From positions 248,001 through 312,000 of the forward strand of contig NZ_JAGIBD010000001.1 in assembly GCF_017744555.1 (NCBI RefSeq): a DNA stretch of 64,000 nt, given 5' to 3'. The DNA comes from Cellulomonas sp. (lineage in GTDB: Bacteria > Actinomycetota > Actinomycetes > Actinomycetales > Cellulomonadaceae). Made by a program: the position numbers and the translations under genes. Positions 16,743-25,700 of the stretch are shown here, one piece after another. Within the stretch, counting starts at the first letter, position 1. Each line of letters begins with the position of its first letter. The notes beneath the pieces are model-generated. The model made no database searches. It was not told the DNA's origin and saw only the letters and a program-made list of their open reading frames with translations.

Positions 16743-17717
16743 TCACGGCCGCGGGCACGTCATGTCGACGACCCGGGCGAGCCGGTCGTCGAGGAACCGC
16801 GTCGCGGACACGAGGTGCCCGGAGCGCGTCGTCAGCACGTAGACGCCGCCGGGTATCTCGTCCGCACCGCCCGACATCGTGCCGACGAACGCCGGCCCGC
16901 CGTTCGCGCGCACCTCGGTGAGGGTGAGGCGGCGGCCCGCACGCCAGTCGTGCGCGGCCCGCAGGAAGGCGCCCACCGACGCGCGCCCGCGGTACACGTG
17001 CGGCAGCGGCGGCATCGCGAGCCAGCCGTCGTCCGTCAGGAGCGCGACGACGCCGTCGACGTCACCGTTCTCGAGCGCCCGGGCGAACCGGTGCGCCACC
17101 ATGAGGTCGACCTGCCGGTCGGTGCGCGGCTGGTCCCGATCCCGCCGCGCGAGCGTTGCCCGCCCGCGCTGCAGCAGCCCTTTGACGACCGTCGGCGTCG
17201 TCCCGGTCATCGCGGCGATCTCGGTCTGCGCGTACCCGAGCACGTCACCGAGGACGACGACCGCGACCTGCCGCGGTGGCAGCACCTGCAGCGCGGCGAC
17301 GAACGCGAGCGCGATCGACTCGGTCGCGTCGTACCGCGCCGCCGGGCCCGGCTCGACGGGCTCGTGCGGCAGCCATGCGTCCGGGTACGGCTGCAGCCAC
17401 GGGACGTCGGTGCGGTCGTCGGGCGGCGGCGCCTCGAACGGCAGCGCGACCTCGCGCGGGCGGCGCCGCCCGGTGCGGAGCACGGTGAGACAGCGGTTCG
17501 TCGCGATCGCGTACAGCCACGTGCGGACGGACGCGTGACCCGCGTACCCGGTCAGCCCGCGCCAGGCGGACACGAGCACCTCCTGGAGGGCGTCGTCCGC
17601 GTCGTCGAGGGATCCGAGCATGCGGTAGCAGTGGACGTGCAGCTCGCGCAGGTGCGGTGCCACGAGGTCGGTGAACGCGCCCTCGTCGCCCGCGCGCGCC
17701 GCGTCGAGCATCGTCAT
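16743..17717 (-). CDS. sigG: SigG-like RNA polymerase sigma factor with C-terminal SnoaL-like domain
   Basis: A 324-residue sigma factor. Region 2 is in residues 5-80 (HCYRMLGSLDDADDALQEVL, TWLYAIATNRCL). The PWLQPYPD motif near residue 105 is typical of the SigG/TIGR02960 group. Region 4 follows (ALQVLPPRQVAVVVLGDVLG, QTEIAAMTGTTPTVVKGLL). The last 120 residues form a SnoaL/NTF2-like domain that modulates activity in this group in place of a classical anti-sigma factor. The ATG at 17717 begins MTMLDAARAGDEGAF. It is divergent from a second, stand-alone SnoaL-like gene. Confidence 0.88.
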   Translation of the reverse strand: MTMLDAARAGDEGAFTDLVAPHLRELHVHCYRMLGSLDDADDALQEVLVSAWRGLTGYAGHASVRTWLYAIATNRCLTVLRTGRRRPREVALPFEAPPPDDRTDVPWLQPYPDAWLPHEPVEPGPAARYDATESIALAFVAALQVLPPRQVAVVVLGDVLGYAQTEIAAMTGTTPTVVKGLLQRGRATLARRDRDQPRTDRQVDLMVAHRFARALENGDVDGVVALLTDDGWLAMPPLPHVYRGRASVGAFLRAAHDWRAGRRLTLTEVRANGGPAFVGTMSGGADEIPGGVYVLTTRSGHLVSATRFLDDRLARVVDMTCPRP

Positions 17718-17801
17718 GGCACGGGACCGTACGAGACCGTTCCGACACGCGCGCGGCCGGCGTCGGTACGGGTGACGCACCGACACACCACAGGAGGACG
17801 C

Positions 17802-18161
17802 ATGACCGCCGCAGCCCTGCAGACCGCCCTCGACTACCACCGGGCGTGGAGCAGCCACGACCTCGACGCCGCGATGGCGCTCGTCGACCCGGGCATCGTG
17901 TGCGACGCCCCCGCCGGACCCGTCGTCGGCCGCGACGCGTTCCGTGCGTTCATGGGCCCGTTCGCCGCGATGACGACCCGCACCGAGGTGCTCGCAGCGT
18001 TCGGGGACGACGGGACCGCGGTGGTGCTCTACGACACCGAGACGACGCTCGTCCCGCACGCGCCGGGCGCCGAGCGGGTCGAGGTGACCGACGGGTTGAT
18101 CACCCGCATGACGATCGTGTTCGACCGGCTCCCGTTCGCGCAGGCGCGCGCGGCGGGCTGA
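17802..18161 (+). CDS. SnoaL/NTF2-like small protein
   Basis: A 119-residue protein starting ATG at 17802 with AGGAGG five bases upstream. The pattern LDYHRAWSSHDLDAAMALVD near the start and GRDAFRAFMGPFAA in the middle is characteristic of the SnoaL/NTF2 cone fold. Members are isomerases, ligand binders or of unknown function. Divergence from the SigG-like gene suggests it is a target of that sigma factor or senses the same ligand as its SnoaL domain; both are inferences. Confidence 0.8.
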   Translation: MTAAALQTALDYHRAWSSHDLDAAMALVDPGIVCDAPAGPVVGRDAFRAFMGPFAAMTTRTEVLAAFGDDGTAVVLYDTETTLVPHAPGAERVEVTDGLITRMTIVFDRLPFAQARAAG

Positions 18162-18176
18162 CCCGCGGCCGTGCGG

Positions 18177-20540
18177 TCACGGCTCGGGCGCGGGCTCCGA
18201 TGCGGCGACGGGCTCCGCGGAGGCCTCGTCGACGCCGTCGGGCAGGGTCGGCCCGGCCCCGTCGCCCCGCGCGTCCCACACCGGCCCGTACCCGAGCCGC
18301 GCCTGCTCGGCGGCCACGACCTCCCGGGCGAGCCGCGCCTCCGTAACGTCGACGGCGTGCACGGACGACGCGGCGAGCGCCGAGTCGCGCACGTACTCGT
18401 CGAACACGCGCCGCTTCCCGTCGAGGATCTCGGTGATCCGCTCGTCGACCCCGTCCTCGGCGAGCAGCCTGTGCGCCCGCACGCTACGGACCTGGCCCAT
18501 GCGGTGCAGCCGCGCGATGGCCTGCGCCTCGGCGGCGGGCGTGAGCTGCGGCTCGCACAGCACGGCGACGCTCGCGGCCTGCATGTTGAGCCCGACGCCG
18601 CCGGCGGTGATCTGCGCGATCAGCACGGCGTCGGGCCCGGCCACGCCGAACGCGTCGATGATCGCCTGCCGCTCGTCCGCCGGCACGGATCCGGTGAGCG
18701 GTCCGAACACCGGCACGCCCGCGGCGCGCAGCGAGGCGTCGACGACGGCGATGACGTCGCGGAAGAACGAGAACACCACAGTCCGGTGCCCGTTCTCGCC
18801 GGCGTCCTCGACGATCTCCAGCAGCCGGCCGAGCTTCGCGGAGTCGCGCGGGTCGGGCGTGAGGAACGCCGCCCGGCGCATCGCCATGAAGTTCCCGCTC
18901 GCGACGGCCGCCCGGTACGCCACCTCGCCGGCGGAGGAGAGGTCCTCCCACTCGTCGACGAGCACGAGCTCGGGCAGCTCGACGAGCACGTCGCGCTGGT
19001 TGCGTCGCAGGTAGACGGGGGCGACGGCCTCCCGGAACGCGTCGCCGCCGACGAGCCCGAGGTGCGACGGGAACCCGTCCGCGACGTTCGGCTGCACGAG
19101 CCGGACGAGCTCGACGAAGTCCTCGAGCCGGTTGTCCATCGGCGTCCCGGTGAGGAGCAGCACGCGCCACGTGGTGTCCGTCCACGCACGCACCGCGCGT
19201 GTCCGGCGTGCCGCCGGGTTCTTCACGTAGTGCGCCTCGTCGACGACGACCATGCCGAGCTCGTCGACGCCGAGCCCACCGTCCTCGCCGGGCAGCGGCA
19301 GGTGCGCGAGCCCCTCGAACGTCGTCACGCCCACCCCGCCCTGCGTGACCCACGCGCGGATCGCCGCGTCACGGTCGGCGCCGTGCAGCCGGTGCGGGGT
19401 CAGTGCGGAGTGCTCGGCGACCTCCCGCACCCAGTTGACCAGCACGCTCGCCGGGCAGACGACGAGGAAGTGCCGCTCACCGCTCGCGGCGAGGTGCGTC
19501 ATCGCCGCGATCGCCTGCACGGTCTTCCCCAAGCCCATCTCGTCGCCCAGCAGCGCTCGCCCTTGGTGCAGCGCGAACCGGGCGCCGAACTCCTGGTACC
19601 CGCGCAGCTGCACCCGCAGGTACGACAGGTCGAGCGGGTGCTCCGCCACGCGGTCGGCCAGCTCGGACGTGAGCATGCCCCGCGCCGCCAGCACGTTGAC
19701 GGCCGACGGGACGATCGTCTGCAGCTCGGAGTAGTACGTCGCGGACCGGCGCTCGAAGTCGTCCCACAGCGCGCTCGACGGCGCGTCGGGCTCGGCCGTC
19801 GCGCGGCCCAGGTCGTCGACGGTCCGCCGCAGGTCCGTCGACGCGAGCCACGGCTCCCACGCGCGGAGCTGCGCGAGCGCCGCCAGCGACTGCTGTCTCG
19901 TCGTCGGGCGGGAGAACGCGAACCGCAGCCGGGACGCGGCCCGCGACGCGCGGGGGAGCAGCCGCCGCACCGACGCCGCGTAGTCGGTCAGGCGGGAGCG
20001 CTGCGGCTCGACGAGCGGGCGCAGGCGCATCGCCCGGTGCAGCAGGCGCAGCAGCTCGACGGTGCCCGCCGAGTCGGGCCGGCCCCGGTCGTCGAGCTCG
20101 ATCCGCACGTGCGTGCCCGCCCGGACCGCCTCGGCGAGCTGCTCGACGGCCGCGACGACGCTGCGAGCGGTCTGCGCGCCGACGCCCGGCACCGCGTCGA
20201 GCTCGGCGGCGTCCTTGCCGAGCAGGTCCGCGACCGACGTGTACCCGGCGGCGGCCAGCGCGGACAGCCGCAGGTTCTTCTCGGTCATGTCGCCGAGCCG
20301 GTCGACGTCCACCTGCGCGAGCTCGGCCCGGACGCGGGCCTCGCGGTCCTGCGCGACGAGCGCCGCGACGCCGACCGTCGTCGCGTCCATGACGTCGAGG
20401 ACGGCCTGCGCGGCGGCGGCGAGCGCGCGGTGGTCCTCGACGACCGCGCGCGCCCGCGGTCCAGGGGGCGTGCCGGCGGGCGCGTCGGCCGGTGCGTCGT
20501 CCCGCGCGTCGTCCGGCGGGCTCGGTGGCGTGCCGCTCAC
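18177..20540 (-). CDS. SNF2-family DEAD/DEAH-box ATPase with N-terminal helix-hairpin-helix
   Basis: A 787-residue ATP-dependent DNA translocase. The N-terminal 200 residues contain a helix-hairpin-helix motif (LDAVPGVGAQTARSVVAAVE, near residue 113). The SNF2 core follows: Walker A in DEMGLGKTVQAI near residue 336, DEAH in MVVVDEAHYVKNP near residue 430, LLLTGTPMDN, and in the second RecA lobe AQITAGGVGLNMQAA and AQAIARLHRMGQ. SNF2 proteins move along duplex DNA and remodel bound proteins. The start is GTG without a clear ribosome site. It is convergent with the SnoaL-like gene, and the C-terminal tail is acidic. Confidence 0.88.
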   Translation of the reverse strand: MSGTPPSPPDDARDDAPADAPAGTPPGPRARAVVEDHRALAAAAQAVLDVMDATTVGVAALVAQDREARVRAELAQVDVDRLGDMTEKNLRLSALAAAGYTSVADLLGKDAAELDAVPGVGAQTARSVVAAVEQLAEAVRAGTHVRIELDDRGRPDSAGTVELLRLLHRAMRLRPLVEPQRSRLTDYAASVRRLLPRASRAASRLRFAFSRPTTRQQSLAALAQLRAWEPWLASTDLRRTVDDLGRATAEPDAPSSALWDDFERRSATYYSELQTIVPSAVNVLAARGMLTSELADRVAEHPLDLSYLRVQLRGYQEFGARFALHQGRALLGDEMGLGKTVQAIAAMTHLAASGERHFLVVCPASVLVNWVREVAEHSALTPHRLHGADRDAAIRAWVTQGGVGVTTFEGLAHLPLPGEDGGLGVDELGMVVVDEAHYVKNPAARRTRAVRAWTDTTWRVLLLTGTPMDNRLEDFVELVRLVQPNVADGFPSHLGLVGGDAFREAVAPVYLRRNQRDVLVELPELVLVDEWEDLSSAGEVAYRAAVASGNFMAMRRAAFLTPDPRDSAKLGRLLEIVEDAGENGHRTVVFSFFRDVIAVVDASLRAAGVPVFGPLTGSVPADERQAIIDAFGVAGPDAVLIAQITAGGVGLNMQAASVAVLCEPQLTPAAEAQAIARLHRMGQVRSVRAHRLLAEDGVDERITEILDGKRRVFDEYVRDSALAASSVHAVDVTEARLAREVVAAEQARLGYGPVWDARGDGAGPTLPDGVDEASAEPVAASEPAPEP

Positions 20541-20762
20541 CCGCAGGAGGATAGGCCGACGGGTCCCGGTCCGGTGCCCCGGTGACCGGCGGCGACGCGC
20601 CCGTTCCGCCCGATCTGCACCGGGTGTCGTCGTGCCGCCGTCCTCCGGCGTGTCGGGCCGCTAGGGTCGCGACTGACGGGCGCCGACAGGTTCCTGACCG
20701 GGGGCCGCAGCGCACCGTGCACCACCGGGACCTGGGCGGATGCCCGAGGGGATGTGGGTGTC

Positions 20763-21317
20763 ATGACCTCCACCGTGGTGGTCGAGCGACGACGGACGGG
20801 CCTCGACGTCGTGCTCGGCGTGATCCTGATCGTCGCCGGCATCGTGCTGCTGGGCGACGTCGCCGTCGCGACGAAGATCTCGATCTGGCTCATCGCCTGG
20901 ACCACGCTGATCAGCGGCATCCTGCTGCTGATCGGCGCCCTGCTGAGGATCCGGTCCGGTGGTGCCCTCTGGGCCGCCGTCGGCGGCGCGATCCTCACCG
21001 CGATCGGCGTGTTCATCCTCCGGAACCCGGAGATCGGCGCGCTCACTCTCACGCTGCTCGCGGGTGCGCTGTTCTTCACGGGCGGGCTCGTCCGCATCGT
21101 CATGGCGTTCCAGGCGGACCGGTACAAGGCGCTGCTGGCCATCGGCGGCCTGGTGTCCCTTGCGCTCGGCATCTGGGTGCTCGTCGACCCGCAGTCCGCC
21201 ACGGTCAAGCTGCTCGGGCTCCTGCTGGGGATCCAGATCCTCGTCGAGGGCCTGACGCTCGCGACGCTCGGCCGGCTGCGCATCCGCAAGGCGGGGCCGA
21301 CGGCCGACCCGGCCTGA
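20763..21317 (+). CDS. HdeD-family (DUF308) membrane protein
   Basis: A 184-residue membrane protein with six hydrophobic segments in three similar pairs, the DUF308 repeat of HdeD: LGVILIVAGIVLL, ISGILLLIGALLR, AVGGAILTAIGVFILRNPE, LLAGALFFTGGLVRI, ALLAIGGLVSLALGIWVLVD. HdeD is linked to acid resistance in enteric bacteria; in actinobacteria its role is unknown. ATG at 20763 has GAGGGG about eleven bases upstream; the in-frame GTG at 20754 sits too close to it. A very strong terminator follows. Confidence 0.85.
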   Translation: MTSTVVVERRRTGLDVVLGVILIVAGIVLLGDVAVATKISIWLIAWTTLISGILLLIGALLRIRSGGALWAAVGGAILTAIGVFILRNPEIGALTLTLLAGALFFTGGLVRIVMAFQADRYKALLAIGGLVSLALGIWVLVDPQSATVKLLGLLLGIQILVEGLTLATLGRLRIRKAGPTADPA

Positions 21318-21355
21318 CACCGCCCCGCTGGTTCCATGCACACCTGACACCGCCC
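21313..21355. repeat. Short direct repeat after the DUF308 gene
   Basis: CCTGACACCGCCC occurs at 21313-21325 and again at 21343-21355, thirty bases apart. The first copy includes the stop codon of the DUF308 gene. It may be a small tandem duplication; no function is evident. Confidence 0.5.
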
Positions 21356-21360
21356 GCTGA

Positions 21361-21400
21361 CCCGCCTCGGCCCGGCGCCCGCGCCCCGGGCCGAGGCGGG
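21361..21400 (+). terminator. Strong hairpin terminator
   Basis: CCCGCCTCGGCCCGG (21361-21375) pairs perfectly with CCGGGCCGAGGCGGG (21386-21400), a 15-bp stem with a 10-base loop. It follows the DUF308 gene by 44 bases. The following bases are GC-rich without a T-run. Confidence 0.7.
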
Positions 21401-21498
21401 CGCGCGCCCCGCTCCACCCGCCCGGCGGATCAAGTGGGCCGTGCCGCGCGCCGATCCTTCCCGTCGACGACGACGTCGACCGGGACGGGGAACGGCAC

Positions 21499-22221
21499 GT
21501 GCACCACGGCTGGCCATCGGCGCGCACGCGGCTGCGCCACCGGTCCGTGCTCGGTGCCCTGTCCGCCGTCCTGGCCGCGACGGCGACCACGGGCACCGCG
21601 CTGCCGCCCGACGAACCCGCGCCGCCTGTGCCGAGCACCGCGGCCGCGCCGTACGCCCTCCTGCACGTCGACCAGCACGGCCACGTCGCCCGGTGGGACC
21701 CGTGCACCACCATCAGGGTCCGGGTGAACCACGCGGACCCGCGCGCGCCCGCCGACGCCGAGGCCCTCGTCACGTCGGCCCTGCTGCGGCTCGAGGTGGC
21801 CTCGGGCCTGCACCTCGAGCTCGTCGGCGACACGACCTACCTGCCGTACGCGGACACCGGTGTGCGCGAGCCGGATGCCGACCTCGTGATCGCGTGGACG
21901 GACGCCGCGACCGTGCCGGCGCTCGCCGGGGGCGTCGCGGGGCAGGGCGGCGCCGTGTGGTCGACGACGCGGTCGGCCTCGCGCATCTGGCGCGCGCACC
22001 TCGTGCTCGACGTCGACGACGCGCTCGTCCCCGGGTTCGCGCCCGGACGCTCGGTCGGCACGGCGTTGCTGCACGAGCTGGGCCACGCCGTCGGGCTGAC
22101 CCACGTCGACGACCCCCGGCAGGTCATGGCGGCCGGGCTGGGTGACGCGTCGCGGCCGGTGTTCCAGGCGGGCGACCTCGCCGGCCTGCAGCGGGTCGGA
22201 GCGGCGGCGGGCTGTTTCTGA
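21499..22221 (+). CDS. Secreted matrixin-like zinc metalloprotease
   Basis: A 240-residue secreted protein. A signal peptide is likely in residues 10-38 (VLGALSAVLAATATTGTA). The zinc-binding motif HELGHAVGLTHV (HExxHxxGxxH) lies near residue 195, followed by a possible Met-turn (QVMAAGLGD). A Val-rich beta sheet precedes it (TIRVRVNHADP). This is the layout of small actinobacterial M10/matrixin-type proteases, without a cysteine-switch propeptide. Substrates are unknown. GTG at 21499 has GGGGAAC upstream. The transcript probably ends at the hairpin at 22218. Confidence 0.82.
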   Translation: MHHGWPSARTRLRHRSVLGALSAVLAATATTGTALPPDEPAPPVPSTAAAPYALLHVDQHGHVARWDPCTTIRVRVNHADPRAPADAEALVTSALLRLEVASGLHLELVGDTTYLPYADTGVREPDADLVIAWTDAATVPALAGGVAGQGGAVWSTTRSASRIWRAHLVLDVDDALVPGFAPGRSVGTALLHELGHAVGLTHVDDPRQVMAAGLGDASRPVFQAGDLAGLQRVGAAAGCF

Positions 22222-22236
22222 CGGACGTGCCGTCAG
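22218..22236 (+). terminator. Small hairpin at the protease stop codon
   Basis: CTGACGG (22218-22224) and CCGTCAG (22230-22236) form a 7-bp stem with a 5-base loop over the stop codon of the matrixin-like gene. No T-run follows, so it is a weak candidate. Confidence 0.35.
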
Positions 22237-22409
22237 CCTGTCGTCCGACGTGCCGCGACGCGCTGACCAGCGGCTCTGCGCCCCTCGTGCCGCCGCGTCG
22301 AGGTCGGCCCGCGGTGAGCCCGGCGGACGTTCCCGGCGTGCCTGGTGCGGCCCTCCGGGCGCCCTGGAATCCGTTCGTGTGAATCACCCTGGACAGAGGG
22401 CCTGGACGT

Positions 22410-22439
22410 TTGACCAGAAGCCGTCCCGTGCCTCACACT
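22410..22439 (+). promoter_or_regulatory. Candidate promoter of a small RNA
   Basis: TTGACC (22410-22415) is a near-consensus -35 element. With an 18-base spacer it is followed by CACACT (22434-22439), which keeps A2, A4 and T6 of TATAAT. Transcription would start near 22446, directly before the first hairpin of the candidate RNA. No gene starts within 300 bases downstream. Confidence 0.45.
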
Positions 22440-22445
22440 CGTACT

Positions 22446-22540
22446 CGACGGTGCGCATCGCCTGCCCCCTGCGCGGTGCGCACCGTTTCTACGTCCGAGA
22501 GCGGGACGGGTCCTCGAGATCCGTCCCGCTCTTGCGTTCC
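22446..22540 (+). ncRNA. Candidate small RNA of about 95 nt with C-rich loop
   Basis: In the 519-base gap between two genes, two perfect hairpins follow a promoter-like sequence. Hairpin one is ACGGTGCGCA (22448-22457) with TGCGCACCGT (22477-22486), enclosing a 19-base loop with the run CCTGCCCCCTG. Hairpin two is GAGCGGGACGG (22499-22509) with CCGTCCCGCTC (22521-22531), followed by TTGCGTTCC, and looks like an intrinsic terminator. Tandem hairpins with a C-rich loop recall the 6C small RNA of actinobacteria, but only one C-rich loop with five consecutive C is seen, so family membership is not established. The rest of the gap (22237-22409 and 22541-22740) shows nothing clear. Confidence 0.5.
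22499..22535 (+). terminator. Intrinsic terminator of the candidate small RNA
   Basis: An 11-bp perfect stem (22499-22509 with 22521-22531) with an 11-base loop is followed by TTGCG. It lies more than 270 bases after the stop of the preceding gene, so it is better explained as the end of a separate short transcript. Confidence 0.65.
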
Positions 22541-22740
22541 GTGGGTCCACGGACCGCGGGCGGGACTCCCGTCCGGGCGTCGCAGGCCCGCACGATCACG
22601 CGTTCCCACGCGGTTCCCACACCCGACCGGGGGCTCGTCGTCGCGGCACGCCGACGCCCACCCGGCACGTCCGGGCGAACCTCGCGGCGCGCGGCGCGCC
22701 ACCCGCGCACGCCCCGGAGCGTCCGGTTACCGTTCGCAGG

Positions 22741-25700
22741 GTGACCGTCCCCGCGCGCACTCCCGGCACGGGAACCGACCCGGCTCCCGCGACCGAAGCG
22801 ACCACGATGACCGACCCGACCGACGGCGAGCGGGTGGTGTCGCTCGTCGCGCCCCCGTCGTCCTCGGAGATCCTCGAGGGGGCCATCGCCGCGTGGCGTG
22901 CCGCGCTCGTCGAGGCTGCGGGCGGGTCGACGCTCGTCGACGTCGAGCTGCTCGGCGAGGCCGCGCTCGACCTCACGGCCGCGCACCCGTCGGGCATGGC
23001 CCAGCTGTTCGCGGGCCGGGCGACCCGGCTGTCGAACCTGGTCCGCGAGGGCGCAGCCCTGTCGACGGCCCGCCGCCGCGCCCGAGCGGTCGGTGCCCGC
23101 GCCGCCGTGTACGCGCACCGGTACGGCATCGCCCCGACGTCGCTCGCGATCGGCGTCGCCACCTGGACCGAGCGCACCACGCCCTTCGTCGCGGCGGACG
23201 ACATGGCCGCGCTCGCGTCGGTGACCCGGCAGGCGCCGCGCCCCGACGAGGCGGACGCGGGCCGCCCCGCCCCGCGCACCGTCCGCGCCCCGGTGCTGCT
23301 GCGGCCCGTGACCCTGCGCGCCCGCGGCACCGGTGAGGCGGACTACGAGCTCGCCCTGGAGCCGTCGCTCGAGGTCAACCCGGTGCTCGCGCGCGCCCTG
23401 CGCAGCCGTGGAGCACTGCTCGACCCCGGTGCCGTCGCCCGCGGCGCGTTCACCGGCTCCGGCTTCGACCCGCGGGCCGCCCTGCAGCGGCTCGCGTCGC
23501 TCGGCGAGGCCGTGCTGGAGGACTTCACGCTCACCGAGCGGGTCGTCGTGGGCACGTTCGTCCACCCCGGTCAGGTGCTGGTCGACGACCTCGACAACCT
23601 CACCGGGACGCTCGGCCACCACGAGCTCGTCGCGGCGCTCGCGGGCGTCGACGAGCAGCGCGAGCGCCTGCGTCGTCGGCTCCCGCCGCCCGTCACGGGT
23701 GACCGCGACCCGGGCGTCGAGCGCGGCGTCGGGGACCTCGATCCCGCCCAGCAGCACGTGCTCGACGTGCTCTCCACGGGCACGCACCTGTTCGTCGACG
23801 CCCCCGCCGGCTCGGACGTGACCGGCACGCTCGCCGCCGTCGTGGCCGACGCCGCGGCGTCCGGCCGGACCGTGCTCTACGTGCCCGGGCACCGGCGAGC
23901 CGCGACGGCTCTATCCGACCGGCTCTCGCAGCTCGGCCTCGGCGACCTGCTGCTCGACGTGGCCCCCGAGGCCGGGTGGCGGACCGCCGCGTCCCGCCGG
24001 CTGCTCGGCGCGATGACCCTCGAGGCCCCCGCGATCGACGTCGACGCCGTGCACACGCTGCGCGCCCGGCTCGTCGCGAGCCGCGAGCGGCTGCGCGGGT
24101 ACGTCGACTCGCTGCACGTCCCGCGCGAGCCGTGGGGCGTGTCGGCGTACGACGCGCTCCAGCAGCTCGCCCGGCTCACGTCGGCGCGCCCGGCGCCCCG
24201 GACCACGGTCCGTCTCGACCCGGACGTCGCCCGCGTGCTCGACGAGGAGCGGCGCGCCGAGCTCGCCGCGGACCTCGTCAAGGTCGGCGAGCTCGGCGCC
24301 TTCAAGGTCCGCCCGACGGACACCCCCTGGTACGGCGCCGACCTGCGCACGCCCGCCGACGCCGACGTCGTGGTCCACCGCCTCGACCGGCTGCTCGACG
24401 GCGCGTTGCCGGCGCTCGTCGAGCGCACCGCCCAGGTCGCCGCGGAGACCGGCCTCACGCAGGCGACGTCGCTCGCGACGTGGGTCGAGCAGCTGCGCAT
24501 GCTCGACGGCGTCCGCGGTGCGCTCGACGACTTCCTGCCCATCGTGTTCGAGCGCACCGCCGCCGACCTCGTCGCCGCGACCGCGAGCCCGCAGTGGCGC
24601 GAGGAGCACGGCGTCGCGATGGGCTACTGGCTGCGGCGCCGGCTGCGCAAGCAGGCCAAGGACATGGTCCGGCCCGGCCGCCCCGTCGCCGACCTGCACA
24701 CCGCGCTGCTCGAGGTCCAGGCGCAGCGCGAGGTCTGGCAGGCGCACTGCCCGGCCGGCGGCTGGCCGCGGCTGCCCGACGCGCTCGAGCAGATCGAGGA
24801 GGAGCAGCAGGCGCTGAGCCTCGACATCGCGGCGCTCGACGAGGTGCTCGCGACGACCCCCGCCGGTGCGGGCCTGGCCGCCCTGCCGTTCGACGCGCTC
24901 ATCGAGCGGCTGACGCGCCTGCGCGCCGACACCAGCGCGCTCGAGACGCTCCCCGCCCGCACCGGCCTCCTGCACCGCCTGCGTGGTGCCGGCCTCGGTG
25001 CGCTGCTCGACGACCTCGCGACGCGCCGCGTCGACCCCGCGATCGGCCCCGCCGAGCTCGACCTGGCCTGGTGGAGCACGGTCATCGAGCAGATCCTCAC
25101 GGCCGACCCGTCGCTCACCGGGTACGACGGCACCGCGCTCGGCGGCCTGTCCGCGCAGTACGCGGCCCTCGACCGGCAGCACGTCGCCTCCCTGTCGGGG
25201 CCGGTGCTCACGGCCGTCGTCGGGCACGTGTCCGCGACGCTGCGCCAGCACCGCGAGCAGGCCGAGTCGCTGTTCGCCGAGCTCGTCGAGGAGCGGCTGA
25301 CGTCGCTGCGCGACACGTTCGCCCGGCACCCCGAGGTCGCCCGCCGGCTGCGTCCGGTGATCGCCGCGAGCCCGATGCTCGTGCCGCAGGTGCTGCCCGC
25401 GACCCGCACGGTCGACCTCGTCGTGCTCGACTCCGCCGGGCACCTGTCCGTCGAGATGGCGCTCGCCGCCATCGCCCGCGGACGGCAGGTCGTCGTCATC
25501 GGCGACGCCCGCTGCGCGTCCGGCACCGCCGTCCAGGACCTCGCCGAGATCCTCCCGACCGTCGCGCTGCACGCCGGCGCGTCCCGCCGCGACCCGTACC
25601 TCACGGCGTTCCTCGCCGCGCACGGTTACGCCGGGGTGCTCGTCCCGACGCCGCTGCCGCAGAACACGCCGCTCGTGCGGCTCGACGTCGTCGACGGCAC

